From NCBI GenBank assembly GCA_023634235.1, contig JAMKCF010000002.1:6252722-6316721 (forward strand): DNA of 64,000 nucleotides. Reading direction: 5' to 3'. Under the pieces are notes generated by a model, which saw only the letters and a list, made by a program, of their open reading frames with translations, had not been told where the DNA came from and searched no databases. Shown one piece after another: positions 10,450 through 21,778 of the stretch (its first letter is position 1; each line of letters begins with the position of its first letter). This DNA comes from Pisaster brevispinus (taxonomy: Eukaryota; Echinodermata; Asteroidea; Forcipulatida; Asteriidae). The translations under genes were made by a program, and so were the position numbers.

Positions 10450-11442
10450 ATGAAAATTACCAAAACAGTGGCCGTTGTTTTGCAATTTCAGTTCATGGTG
10501 GCTATAAATGCAGTTTCTTCTGATCCAGAAGTTACCTGTAACTCCTGCTGCCAGGGCCCAGCCGGCATACCTGGAATTCCTGGATCAAGTGGAAACCATG
10601 GCCTGCATGGGTCAGTGGGTCCAAAGGGTGATGCAGGCTCTCCTGGTGAGGTTGGTGAACCCGGGACCATAGGCGACAAGGGGTCAGATGGACTGGTTGG
10701 TGAGCAAGGCGCTAAAGGGGATCATGGACTGAAGGGAGAGCAAGGAGTCGGTCAACCAGGGAAACAAGGACCTCAAGGTATGCCTGGAATAAATGGTTTG
10801 AAGGGGGAGAGAGGTGAACCTGGACCAGCTGGACAGACTGGTGAAGCAGGGACTAAAGGCGACAAGGGGTCAGATGGGCTGGTTGGTGAGCAAGGCGCTA
10901 AAGGGAATCATGGACTGAAGGGGGAGCAGGGTGTCGGCCAACCAGGTAGAAAGGGACCTCGAGGTTTGCCTGGAATGAATGGTCTGAAGGGGGAGAGAGG
11001 TGAACACGGACCAGCTGGACAGACTGGTGAAGCAGGTGAATGTAGTACGCGACGGTCAGCCTTCACTGCAGTCAAGAATGCCAACTTCAGCCCTTTATCC
11101 GCCTGGGATCCTCTGCCCTTTGAAAGGTTTTTGTTTTCAGAGGAAGGGACTGATTTCAACTTGAGTAATGGCACGTTTACATGTACTTTGCCTGGGATTT
11201 ACGTCTTTATGTTTTCAATCTTGAAAGTATCAAGTAGGTCTGGCCTGTGGGTTAAATTGATGAAGAACGGTAAACTTATTGTTACAGGGCATGTGAATGC
11301 TGCAGGTTATCATCCAGTGAGCAGCAGTGTGATTATTCCCCTGCACTTTGGAGATCAAGTTTACTTAGGTGTACTCGGTCAAGTATATAGTAACTTTGAT
11401 CATTTTACATCTTTTACTGGATTCCTGTCGTACGAAATCTAA
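10450..11442 (+). CDS. Secreted collagen-like protein with C-terminal C1q domain (gene 1, 330 aa)
   Basis: The exon starts exactly at the ATG after acceptor CATTGCAG, which fixes the start; an upstream in-frame start at 10423 lies in the intron. Residues 1-24 are a signal peptide. A cysteine cluster CNSCCQ (about 30-35) probably disulfide-links chains. Residues 36-197 are Gly-X-Y collagen repeats with small interruptions (GVGQPG). Residues 198-330 are a C1q/TNF-like domain (SAFTAVKN start, LPGIYVFMFS, SSVIIPL, GDQVYL, SFTGFL end). Such proteins trimerise through the C1q head and act as secreted pattern-recognition, matrix or signalling proteins; the ligand cannot be told. Odd feature: residues 75-136 and 137-197 are a 62-residue tandem duplication absent from the paralogue at 53903. 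No inactivating change is seen. Confidence 0.93.
   Translation: MKITKTVAVVLQFQFMVAINAVSSDPEVTCNSCCQGPAGIPGIPGSSGNHGLHGSVGPKGDAGSPGEVGEPGTIGDKGSDGLVGEQGAKGDHGLKGEQGVGQPGKQGPQGMPGINGLKGERGEPGPAGQTGEAGTKGDKGSDGLVGEQGAKGNHGLKGEQGVGQPGRKGPRGLPGMNGLKGERGEHGPAGQTGEAGECSTRRSAFTAVKNANFSPLSAWDPLPFERFLFSEEGTDFNLSNGTFTCTLPGIYVFMFSILKVSSRSGLWVKLMKNGKLIVTGHVNAAGYHPVSSSVIIPLHFGDQVYLGVLGQVYSNFDHFTSFTGFLSYEI
10672..11040 (+). repeat. 186-bp in-frame tandem duplication inside the collagen region
   Basis: The segment starting GGCGACAAGGGGTCAGATGG at 10672 recurs at 10858, a spacing of 186 bp, or 62 codons. The two units differ at few positions (KGDHG/KGNHG, GKQGPQG/GRKGPRG). It lengthens the collagen stalk without breaking the frame. 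Confidence 0.9.
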
Positions 11443-14200
11443 ACAGAACAGAGATACACACGGAAACGAATTTCGAAAGATAAGTAACAATGCTTCAATT
11501 CAAGAAAACTGTACTAATCCATAATTGTGTGGTGTAACTTACCCCAAAGATGAATTTAATTGAAAGCGATACTTAAAAAAAAAAAAAAAAAAAAATAGTT
11601 GCTTTTGTTGGACTTGAATAATATTTTTTTTTTTATTAAATCGTATAATGTACGTATCACAATAACTTTCTATATAACATCTTTGGCGGCATATTTTGGC
11701 ATCTTTGCTTAAACTTGACAAAATCACGATAAGTTGACAATGTCTGTGACCAAGTTCGGGGTGTCATAACCCGTTAGTTCACCCCGTTTAGGAATACAAT
11801 TTATAATTGCCAAGTACCAATGATGCCGTTTCTAGGACATATCCGTGGCATTTCCGTGGCATTTCAGCTTTAAAGAAACAGAAGAAACTTGGGCTCCTCT
11901 AAATTAAGTAATTAGGGACTGGGTCTCGCATTTCCATTCCCTTTTCCAGTGATTATTGTCTTTTACTGTAAATTATTGGAAATTATATTCACTTAAGGAG
12001 GGCTTTGATTTCAAACTCAGCATTGTGATCAACCATAAAATAGGGAGTTGGAATGTGTTTGATTGTTTTTTGACCCAAAAAAAGACAAAACAATTTCGGT
12101 GATGTCCTTTCAAATGTCAAACAAGCTCAAGATTTAGGTACGTCAGTTTTTGTTTCAGTTCACGCGCGAATTTTGATGATATTCAATCAAAATGCCACTG
12201 ACGTCGATATACTCAATGGCGCCAAATCTCATCTTTAGGTTTTGCTGCCCTATTTGTTTTTGTTTTTGTTTTTAGTTGACGTTATGGGCCATTTCTTTCT
12301 TTGAGCAAGTTTCATATAAAATTGCACCTTAACCCGCATTAATATGAGATGTTTACGAATGAAGTTTTTAAAAAAGCACACTGTGTATTATTCAGTATCG
12401 TTTATAATAGTTTATATCGGTGCTCAGATAGCATCTACACGTTTATTACCGCCTACACTTAATGTTATTTTAACGTTAAATGTGAGGGTAGATTCAACAT
12501 ATTTCTGCCATTGCTGTATTGCTAGATTGTAAACGCAAAACTTTTTTTACCAGGTTGTTTCAAGTAGTTACTTTATTTTTTACGAGAACTTAGATCCAAC
12601 TTAGTCTGCTTTAGTGACGAAACGTTCAGTTAACGTTAGATTGTTAACGTACAAACAAAGTTAAATTTTTACGTTTGATTGTTAAAGTTGGTTGAGTCAT
12701 CGTTTTTTGTTCATTGGTTTAATTGATAACCAGTTTAAGCATGCCATCTTTAAAACATTATAAATTAACGTTTGTTCAGATAGTTTACTTGAACGTTTTT
12801 TGTGACCATTTCGTGTAATGTTAATTTGCTTATTTATACCATATTTTATTTATGTAAGCATGTAAAACTTGTAACAATGGCACAATTAATGTTTGTTCAA
12901 CGTTAATTGGTCCGTTTCATGTAACCGATGAGCAAACACGTTCCGTAATTTTTTTCCTGGATAATTTTAATATCTACATGCATTTTCATTATTATATTTT
13001 AGCTAATATTGTCGTTATTATAACATTAAAATCTGCTTCAGTTAATTTAAACCTGTACATAACGGTGTATGGCTTGTTTTAAATAATGTAGTTTTTGATA
13101 AATCTAGTTTGAATTCAAACTATCGATGGAATGTTTGATGTACCACAAACAATTGTTTTTAGAATGAAATATTTAAACTAGTTGAAAAAAGTGCCATTAA
13201 ATTTCTCAATTACACACATTTGATAAAAATATTCAATGTAAAATTTGAATGCAATATTACCCGGCTATATATTTGCACATTGATGTAAAACTAACAATAA
13301 TTCAACGATAGTTTTTACCCAAGAGCTACTATTTGTTTTCAAGGTAGGGTCATGAAAGAAAAAAAAATCTGGACGTAATGCTAATTTACAGTCCAAATTA
13401 TTTAAAAAGATATATTAAAAGTCAAGTGATAGTTTCAGCTGAATGAATTGCCTTAATAAAACAGCAAACAAACGGTGTGATTATTTTTTAGCAAGAACGT
13501 CATCTCAAACCACGTTTAGCGAGATGACATCAGGTGTTAACCACATATCTAGCGGCAGCTTTTACAAACGAAGACCACTGAAATTTATAAATCAAAAATT
13601 CACCTGAATGCAATCAGTGGGGATGGACAGCTAAAAAAATGATAAATAAATAAATACAAAATATATAAATATGTACATTGATTTTTCTGAACATTTCTGA
13701 AGAAATTATTTACAAATATTACAACTGAATAACACACACATTACCTTTAGAAACCAATTAAATACCGAACAATATTGTGAAAGCCCAACCGTTGAACATC
13801 GTTAAAGACACTCTCTTCGTCTTCTTGCCGATTCTTGATCTAAACATTAAGAGAAATTCCAGCATAGGGCCTGACCTCGTTGTTTTTTTGGAATTAAGAA
13901 ATACAAGGTTTCATGTGAAATATTTGCACACAAAAAGATTCGTCAGTTGTTAGTTAGACATTACCCAAGGCAAACATTTGTGTAAGTTTATTGTTTTGAA
14001 ACAACATAATCTGTGTCATAATACTCTAAAAAACAATACTGTGATAATACTAATAATATTAAATCGGCATTTTGTCTTTGTTTTAAAAAACCACATTATA
14101 CATACATATATATATATCCAATGAAATCGTCTTCTATCACAATTCAAAGTGCTCGATACATCTCTGTAGAGCTATAACATGTAATAAATTTAGAATATGA
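11443..14200. other. 3' flank of C1q gene 1 and AT-rich intergenic DNA
   Basis: No gene seen. A poly-A tract lies at 11575-11596 and a T tract at 11625. From about 12470 to 12910 the palindrome AACGTT recurs at irregular spacing, with no defined repeat unit. At 14322-14400 CG-rich GCGCGCGCAAGCGTGACGCG stands out, but without coding signal. Confidence 0.4.
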
Positions 14201-14214
14201 GCTAAACAAACTCT

Positions 14215-14280
14215 GGCATATCTCTCTTCTGGACAGACTGTTTCGTACCATAAGGCACTCATCAGCAGAATGACGAAAAT
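14215..14280 (-). ncRNA. Type I hammerhead ribozyme with minimal stem III
   Basis: On the minus strand all core elements are in order. Stem I 5' strand TTCTG is followed at once by CTGATGAG. Stem II is GTGCC/GGTAC closed by TTAT. Then come GAAA, a very short stem III CAG-T-CTG, the cleavage triplet GTC (14234-14232) and stem I 3' strand CAGAA, complementary to TTCTG. Minimal stem III type I hammerheads are known from animal Penelope-like elements and retrozymes, where they often work as dimers. This one lies about 1.1 kb upstream of the Penelope-like coding region but on the opposite strand. The match was found by eye and no folding was computed. Confidence 0.75.
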
Positions 14281-14636
14281 AGAATACAAGTAGCATCTTA
14301 CCTTATTTCGAATTATAAAGCGCGCGCAAGCGTGACGCGTGCTGCGCTACGTCATTGAAGTTAGTACGCGTTTACGTCACTGAAGTAAGAACACATCTGT
14401 CTCGATGCCGGCACTTTGAGACGATTTCGCTTTTCTTATTCAGTGTACCTAGATCTGGCCTACAAATGATTATGTACTTCTCTGCTATACACAAATTACA
14501 ACTCTTGTTTACGTTAGAGTATGGCTGTGAACAATGTCCCATTTAATTCCATAGTCTTTCCCCTCGTCCTTTAAGTCCCTTATATGTTTACTTAGCTTTG
14601 TTTGTGCCCTCGTGCTCTCGGATCTGTTCTTGTTTC

Positions 14637-15335
14637 CACAGGTTTTTTTTACTTTTTCTTTTTTCAGGATTTGAAATAACCCGTTTATTCCACAGGTTTC
14701 TTAACTTGTTCTCTCTACAGCTCCTTAAGTAACCCGTTCTTTTTTCCACAGGTTTCATAACTGTTTCTCTTTTCAGGTTTTGAAATTACCTTTTTTCCCA
14801 CAGGTTTTCTTAATTATCCCTCTTTACAAGTTTCTAAATATCCCGTTTTTCCACAGGTTTCTTAACTTGTTCTCTCTACAGGTCTTTAAGTAACCTGTTC
14901 TTGTTTCCACAGGTTTTTTAACTTTTTCTCTTTTCAGGATTTGAAATAACCCGTTTTTTCTACAGGTTTCTTAACTTGTTCTCTCTACAGGTCTTTAAGT
15001 AACCCGTTCTTTTTTCCACAGGTTAAATAACTTTTTCTCTTTTCAGGTTTTGAAATTATCATTTTTCCCACAGGTTTTCTTAACTATCCCTCTTTTCAAG
15101 TTTTGAAATAACCCGTTTTTCCACAGGATTCTTAACTTGTTCTCTCTACAGGTCTTTAAAGTAACCCATTCTTTTTTCCACAGGTTTCTTTCCTTTTTTC
15201 TCTCTAAAGGTCTCTTATTAACCCGTTCTTTTTCCACAGGGTTCATAACTGTTTCTCTTTTCGGGTTTCCAAATAACCCCTTTTTTCCCACAGGTTTATT
15301 TACTTGTCCCTTTTTATTACCCATACTTTCCACAG
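14637..15335 (+). repeat. Pyrimidine-rich minisatellite resembling stacked 3' splice sites (upstream block)
   Basis: A basic unit of about 25-31 bp has the form GTTT...AA...(pyrimidine tract)...CAG. Variants such as TTCTCTCTACAG, TTTTTTCCACAG and TCTCTTTTCAG alternate in a higher-order period of about 160 bp. Each unit carries an A-containing segment (TTAACT, GAAATAACC), a polypyrimidine tract and an AG. The same unit in the same orientation resumes at 17575-17880, on the other side of the Penelope-like element. Confidence 0.85.
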
Positions 15336-15388
15336 GAATGATTTTACAACTTTTCTCTCAATATTCCTAGCTTTCTATTACATAACTC

Positions 15389-17560
15389 ATGACACTCCCT
15401 ACTGACACAAAGTGCATTTTCCGTAAGCTACGTAAGCTTAAAGAAAAGAACATTCGCTACTCGTCACATCTTGACAACTACCGCTTTTATCGTTTGTCTC
15501 GTATTCTGCCTAAAGGAATACAGATCAAGTGTGCCCCTTCCTTTGGGGAACTTGATCCCTCCTTTCTTAAGAAATGGAACAAGACACCCACTAACACGTC
15601 TTTCCAATTGCTTACACTGATAGAAAATCAATGTAAACAATACATTGATAACCAGTCACTTGAGATAACAGACACTGAATCTCAACCCAAAGAGTCATGC
15701 TCTAATCAAGAGTTTGAACATTTAAAATATATCCTTCTGTCTAACGTCAATCACCTACGGTCCACCCTATTGGACAAACAGAACAAGAAACGCATGAATG
15801 TCCAAGCTAACCTTAAGAAATGCATTCATAGGCGTTTCCACAGTAAGAGGCCAACTATTGTTCCTGATACTGACAGGTCACTAGTTGCACCACGTACAGT
15901 AGTTAACCTGTCTGACAAAGTTCTAACTGACCCAAAGGTTAAACTCCTCTCAAGGGGTCTTAAATTTTGCCCCACACCCAGAGAACCGGACCAATTGTCT
16001 TTTCAAAAAGACATGGCCCAATTCAACCGTAGGTTACGCCTACGTGAATACTTTCATGTAGAGCCCTCCACAGATGACTCGTCATCTGTGGACGTCCAAC
16101 CCACCCGCAACCGCTTCAGGGAGAAAAGTCGTTGGGACCCCCTAAGAACCGAGATGTGGCTCTTGATACCTACACCAGTTCAGTCAGCTCCGAGGTTCTT
16201 AAGGTCCCTAACACCTTGGCACCAAACAACCTTCCCCAAGATGAACGTCACGCTCTAACACAGCTCCGCCAATCACCAGACATAGTGATTAAACGTGCTG
16301 ACAAGGGGTCTGCAGTTGTAGTCACGAACACACATGACTACATAGCTGAGGGCTCAGACAACTTAGCAACACTGATCTTTATATTGAATGAGACACTGAC
16401 CCTACTCAATCATTCTCCAAACAAATCAGTGACACCTTGGTTAGAATGCACAATGCCAACAGTATCGACAAAGATACCTTCAACTATCTCCTTCCACAAG
16501 ACCCCCGTACAGCACGCTTCTACCTTCTACCTAAGATACACAAGCCCGACAACCCAGGCCGACCCTTTGTATCTGGTAATGGTAGTCCTACAGAGCGCAT
16601 TTCTGAGTTTGTAGATAGCTTTCTCAACCCCTTAGTCTCCGGCATCCCTTCCTTCATAAAGGACACCACAGACTTCCTCCATAAGCTAGAGGATGTCAAA
16701 CATCAAATACCTGACTCTGCTTTTTTGGTTACTCTAGATGTTTCATCACTGTATACTACCATACCCCATAATGAAGGCATAAGTGCATGTGTCTCTGCCC
16801 TCAGGGGCAGCAAACAATCCCGCCCCTCAGTGATACACGTTAAGAAACTCATCAGCCACATTCTCACTAAGAACAACTTTTCATTCACTGACAGGCATTT
16901 TTTACAGATACGGGGTACCGCCATGGGTACAAAAATGGCGCCCTCATATGCCAACATTTTCATGTCTGACTTATAGAGGAAAAACTTCTGTCCTCTGCTC
17001 CCAGCCGCCCACTAGTTTGGTGGAGATTTATTGATGATATTTTCTCTATCTGGTGTGGTAGTCAAGACAGCTTAGTTGAGTTTATCGACCATTTAAACTC
17101 ATTCCACCCAACCATAAAGTTCACTACTGAATACTCTCTAACAAGTGTTAACTTTCTAGATGTAACTATAAGTAAATCCCCTAGCGGCATTGCTACTGAT
17201 GTAAACAGCAAACCCAAAGATACCCGTCAGTACCTATTTTCCAACAGTTGCCACCCTAGTCACTGTAAGAAGGCAATCGCTTACAGTCAGGCCTTGCGCA
17301 TAAGACGTATCTGCTCCACAGATACCCTATACAAAAGGCGCTCATCGGACCTCAGGAAACACCTTGTTTCTAGAGGTCACAGCGAACGCAGGGTTCAACT
17401 TGCCATCAACAAGGCCCTCAGTATACCACGCCATACTCTTTTGGCCAACACGGGGTCCAGAAAAGTCCCGACCAATAGAGTTGCCCTGGTCACCACCTAC
17501 CACCCTAACCTACCCAAACTCTCTACCCAAACTCTCCTCAATCCTCAATCCTCAATCCTA
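15389..17560 (+). pseudogene. Penelope-like element reverse transcriptase, decayed and lacking the endonuclease end
   Basis: The N-terminal part (15389-16135) carries LLSRGLKFCPTP and RRLRLREYF, typical of Penelope-like proteins. The RT core follows: ADKGSAVVV (about 16300), FYLLPKIHKP (16518), LVTLDVSSLYTTIPH (about 16730), GTAMGTKMAPSYANIF (about 16913), RFIDDIFSIW with the catalytic DD (about 17025) and NFLDVTI (about 17152), ending near RIRRICS and TTYHPNLP. The frame is broken: a shift near 16130, another near 16350, an in-frame TGA near 16395 and a shift with TAG at about 16974. No GIY-YIG endonuclease follows; sequence turns into minisatellite at about 17560. The element is dead as it stands. 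The family transposes by target-primed reverse transcription. Confidence 0.9.
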
Positions 17561-17574
17561 TCCATTTTTATTCC

Positions 17575-17880
17575 CCTACTCATCACCTGCTTTTTTTTCA
17601 GAACACCTTCAAACAATTGCATTTTCCCGTTTTTCACAGGCTTTCTATTTACTTTTTCTACAAGTACAGGTTTTTTAATAATCTGTCCTTTCCACAGGTT
17701 TCTTAACTTTCTCTCTCTTCAGGTTTCTAAATAACCTTTTTTTTCCACTTGTTCTCTCTACAGGTCTTAAAGTAACCCGTTTTGGTTTTTTGTTTTTTTT
17801 CCACAAGTTTCATAACTTTTCCTCTTTTCAGGTTTTGAAATAACCCTTTTCCCACTGGTTTCTTAACTATCTCGTATAAA
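17575..17880 (+). repeat. Pyrimidine-rich minisatellite (downstream block)
   Basis: Same unit and orientation as 14637-15335: TTTCCACAGG, TCTCTTCAGG and TCTCTACAGG separated by TTTCTTAAC or TTTGAAATAACCC. Its position directly after the Penelope-like coding sequence suggests the array is part of the element's flanks, or that the element inserted in a pre-existing array. Confidence 0.8.
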
Positions 17881-18830
17881 CACAATAAACCCGCGATCGT
17901 GTATAGTTTCCATGTCTATTTACACTTAAAAATCACCTTGTGTGTGCTGTTTTCAGGATTCAGTTTCTGTTCAGTTGCGATTAGTAATATTTTTGGTCAT
18001 TGTTCTACATCGTTACATCATGCTGTCCTGTCAGGGAAATTGTGCAAATCCTTGAGCAAGGGGCCTAATTAAGCGTCCCAGCAATGGTAATGGTGGTGCT
18101 TACCACTCCCGCGTGCGGACTAACTTGGATTGGTCTATACACGAATGGCAAATCATGAAATATATCTAAAAATTATATGACACAAAGTTTTCCAACAACC
18201 AAAGCTACAACAAAGGCATGACAAAACGGCTTGAAGTTTGCCTAGAGTACAGGCTTCTCAAGATGTTGTTTGTGTGATATTAGTCATTCAATTGTACTCT
18301 CAAACATTATCAGGGCTCCAAATCATTTTTTGGGGTACCAAAAATTTGCACAGCGTTATGCTCAGCCACGATTTATGTTGATGACGACTGCGATTCACGT
18401 CCCCTTTTGGGACTGCTGACAAAATGGCTGCCGTAGCCGACATTTTATATTTTTCAGGTGGCTCCCATTTTTTAAATTATCTGGGCAATGGTCTACAAAT
18501 GTGCCAGAATTCATGCTTGCACGTCAAAACCCACAATTATTTGCTTTATTCGCTTAACTCTATTTTTCAAATTATGTAGACGACAATTACAATTACTTAA
18601 CGCAAGCTTTGTTCAATAGGCCTATAGCACATTACCGTAACATTATTGAATATATAATCGCATTTATTGTAATTTATAAACTAGAGATCTTATTTAATTT
18701 TTTAAATTTTCATTTACTATTGTATTCTGTTTTGTTCATATGCACATGTAGGCTACCGAACCAAATTGCTAATATTTGCATTGATGTCATATCAATAAAT
18801 TTATATTAGCAGTTATTGCAATTTCAATTG
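17881..18830. other. Intergenic DNA
   Basis: No gene or clear mobile element. The open frame at 18609-18809 is in AT-rich sequence and is biased to Ile, Tyr and Phe as expected by chance. Confidence 0.4.
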
Positions 18831-19605
18831 CTCTCTCAGTCAGGAAAAGTAGTAGGCCTGGTACACTTTGGCTGATAAACAACCACTACCAAATCACTAC
18901 TTCATCACCACAGTACTTGTATTTCAATACCTGTGATCACTGTTACATGTTCATGTACATGTAGGAGCTTTCAAAGTCAGAAAATATCACAAAAAACACT
19001 TTTCGCGACAATCGCACCCGCAAAATGGCCATCTCGACCAAATCTCGAAAATGACGAGCAGTATGATTTTACTTTTTTAATGTGTTCATTTGGGCCACAT
19101 TCCATCATTCTGATAAAATGTCATCAAAATCTGAGTTGGTCACCGGGAACCACTGGTTGATTGAGTGCCTCAGACTCGCTGAAATCACTGTTTACTGAAC
19201 TGCATCAATTGAAGGGATTGGTTGCTTTTGAAAAAACAGGTCGGGGAAAAAAAGGACAACATCAATATGGGAAGTCAGTGAGACAGGTAAGTTTAATATA
19301 AGTGTCACCCGAAGCAGGGGTAGAATTTTAATGGGAGAGTTTCAGACACTGATGGCGGCAGACCTACTGGGTAAATTTCCATTGTTTACGTCATTGTGAG
19401 CATGCGCGTGATCCTCGAAAATAATGGAAAAACCCGGTAGGTCTGCTGCCACCTATCCTTCTGGAGAGTCTCCCATTGCTCTCTATCAGTCACAGAAAAA
19501 CTAGTAGGCCTAGTACACTTTGGCTAATAAAAAACCACTACCAAATCACTACTTTATCACCACAATCCTGGTATTGTATACCTGTGATCACTGTTACAGT
19601 TGCGA
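18830..19605 (+). repeat. Direct repeat pair of about 120 bp flanking a small MITE
   Basis: 18835-18950 and 19487-19602 share AGTAGGCCTGGTACACTTTG (second copy with one change), CCACTACCAAATCACTACTT and ACCTGTGATCACTGTTACA. They lie in the same orientation about 650 bp apart with the inverted-repeat element 19330-19474 between them. Confidence 0.65.
19330..19474. mobile_element. Small inverted-repeat element (foldback MITE)
   Basis: Left arm ATGGGAGAGTTTCAGACACT ... GCGGCAGACCTACTGGG; the right arm, reverse complemented, reads ATGGGAGACTCTCCAGA ... GCAGCAGACCTACCGGG. The arms continue into TTTCCATT/AATGGAAA and meet around GAGCATGCGCGTG. The element is about 145 bp and almost entirely palindromic. 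Confidence 0.7.
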
Positions 19606-19659
19606 AAGAAAGAAACTAGACTCTGCATGTGGGAAGTGCGGGAGAATTATTCTTTGGAC

Positions 19660-19935
19660 AGTCTGGGGAGTGTTCCCACGCACGAAAATTGTGCAGATCA
19701 TAAATGTTCATTGTGTTAAATGCCCAACCAATTGCTGCACATCAGTGTGCAACTAGTCATCGTACTCTCCACGTGCAAAGAGTGTAGAAATCATAAATAT
19801 TCGTTGTGTTATGCCCAACCAATTGCTGCACAGGTCACCAAGTCCCGCACTATCCGTGCGTGGAGAGTGCAGAGATCATAAATATTCCTTGTGTATGCTC
19901 AATCTATGACTGCGCATCAGTGTGATTTGGCAACT
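19660..19935 (+). repeat. Three degenerate tandem units of about 95-105 bp
   Basis: Each unit holds AGATCATAAATATTC (or GTTC) TTGTGTTA, then GCCCAACCAATTGCTGCACA and a CATCAGTGTG or equivalent. The third unit is the most diverged (CTCAATCTATGACTGCGCA). Confidence 0.6.
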
Positions 19936-20073
19936 TGCCATATAGTTGTGTCATTGAATTTCTACCAACCCCAAAACTCAAATGTATAATTTACATGGCT
20001 GTATTAGTGTTACAAGCATGATGAGATGAGGCAGGGGGTTTAATGCTTCGTCCGAATGAAGCGACTTGCCTAA

Positions 20074-20269
20074 GGCTATGGCTGCTGGCTGCAACGACAA
20101 CGTTGAATAATAGGAGTTTTCAGCGATCCGGTTGTAGCCACTGCCGAAGCCATTCATTCGGACAAGGCTTTCGGCTATGGCTGCTGGCTGCAACGACAAC
20201 GTTGAAGAATAAGAGTTTTCAGCGATCCGGTTGTAGCCACTGCCGAAGCCATTCATTTGGACACGGCCT
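20074..20269 (+). repeat. Two 98-bp tandem units
   Basis: GGCTATGGCTGCTGGCTGCA occurs at 20074 and 20172, followed in both by ACGACAACGTTGAA, TTTTCAGCGATCCGG and TTGTAGCCACTGCCGAAGCC. The unit length of 98 bp is not a multiple of three, so the open frames across it are not evidence of coding. Confidence 0.85.
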
Positions 20270-20430
20270 AATATTCTTGCTGAGGATTTTGTTTGGTGAA
20301 GGAAAAGTTTGAATGCTTCATATTTCGACGTTAGGGGTTTACCGTTAACAACTGTCATTTTTGCTCCTCTTTGTTCATATCCCTTTTCTTACGAATGAAA
20401 TTTGTGTGCCCCAAAAATATACTTGCGAAA

Positions 20431-20520
20431 GCCCCCCCCCCCCCCACAAAAAAAAAAAAAAATAAATAAATAAATGAATAAATAACAATAAAAAATAAGG
20501 TAATAATAAAACCAAAAAAA
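20431..20520. repeat. Low-complexity poly-C, poly-A and AAAT tract
   Basis: A run of C then A, then AAATAAATAAATGAATAAAT. Possibly the tail of a retroposed element, but no body is recognisable. Confidence 0.6.
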
Positions 20521-21330
20521 ATCCCCATATTATGCCCTAAATACTGTAGGCTCGGTCGATCAGTTGGTTTGGACTGGGATTCAGAGTGGGAAGTGCATAA
20601 TTATTTTTGGAATATCAGGCTGAAAGCAATTCAAAGGTTTGAAGTTCGGCTTTGCAAAAGCAACAAAACGTTTTATCCTGAATTTTTCTTTAAAAATAAT
20701 AAATAAAAACATAATCTAAAATAAGATGCAAAGCTATGAATTGGTACCTCGAAAGGAACTTTCATCCAAATAACCCAATTCTGGCCTCTAAACAAGTGTA
20801 AGTCAATCTCTTATGTCTCTACAGTCTGCTCAAAACACTAATTTAATCTGCCGATACAATTAATTTCCATTTTTAGACCACCTTTATACTCATAATTGAT
20901 AATAACAAAAGCTTCTTTTTGCACAATGTGTATTGTGTGGGCATTTTATGTGGTTACCTCCAAGCACCATTTGTAAATACAGGTCCAATCTACATCTGGA
21001 CCAAATTTCTTTATGGAGACTCTTCTCCTTCATTGTAAGGCAGTATTTTGAACTTCATGAACTTGGGGCATTTTGCCCATAAACAGTATGATAATACACA
21101 CGTACATACATGCATAGTTTTTTTGACCATTGTGCATGTAAGGGTAATACCATAAGAGTAGGGACAGTAGAAAAAGGAATACAAAAAGGCTCTCCTCACA
21201 TTGGAATCCTTTGTATTTTTGTGTCCTCACATTTTTTCATGCGCTACAACTGTGAGTCTATGGAGAGAGTTAAGTTAGAGGGACAAAGGAAAGTCAGCAC
21301 ATAGATAGCACAATTTGATACATGTAATAT
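20521..21330. other. Intergenic DNA
   Basis: Nothing supported. Open frames on both strands at 21011-21304 overlap each other and lack homology. Confidence 0.35.
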
Positions 21331-21337
21331 GAACTAT

Positions 21338-21407
21338 GTGTGTACATGTACATGTACTACATGTACATGTACATGTACATGTGCATACATAGTACATGTA
21401 CATGTAT
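21338..21407. repeat. (ACATGT)n palindromic microsatellite
   Basis: Repeated TACATG/ACATGT hexamers, including GTACATGTACATGTACATGT. The repeat is self-complementary and could form hairpins. Confidence 0.85.
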
Positions 21408-21778
21408 CAATTTTTTGCATACTTGTACATTACAAAAACCTTATAAAAGAAGAACATTAAATCTCATGGAATCTTTTATATCTCTAACTTCAATTGTTTA
21501 TTTTGTGTTTGCATCAAGGTGTTAAAATGAACCAACATGGCAAGCCATCTTGTAGTAGCCTGAATTTTATGGCGGTACATTGTATGTACATGTAATGTAT
21601 AGGCCTTTTAAGATTGATATTTGGAATTTCTTGGCATTAATTTGAAACAATAACAAACTTAAGTTTTTTTTACACAAGACTAAGTACGCCTTTTTATTGC
21701 TGCTGGAATTTTAATTTGAACATGTATAAAGTACCACCCTCTGAATAAAATAGTGTTTGGGATATTAACACTGCGTGA

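Noticed and set aside
10488..11174. Pro-rich minus-strand frames at 10488-10679 and 10908-11174, and 53797-54132
   Set aside because: Shadows of the Gly-X-Y collagen codons on the opposite strand.
12300..12910. Regulatory cluster of AACGTT palindromes
   Set aside because: Spacing is irregular, the context AT-rich and no neighbouring gene start is evident; could be chance.
15043..15333. Minus-strand 96-codon Lys-rich frame and the plus-strand frame at 15137-15370
   Set aside because: Both are translations of the pyrimidine-rich minisatellite; composition follows the repeat unit.
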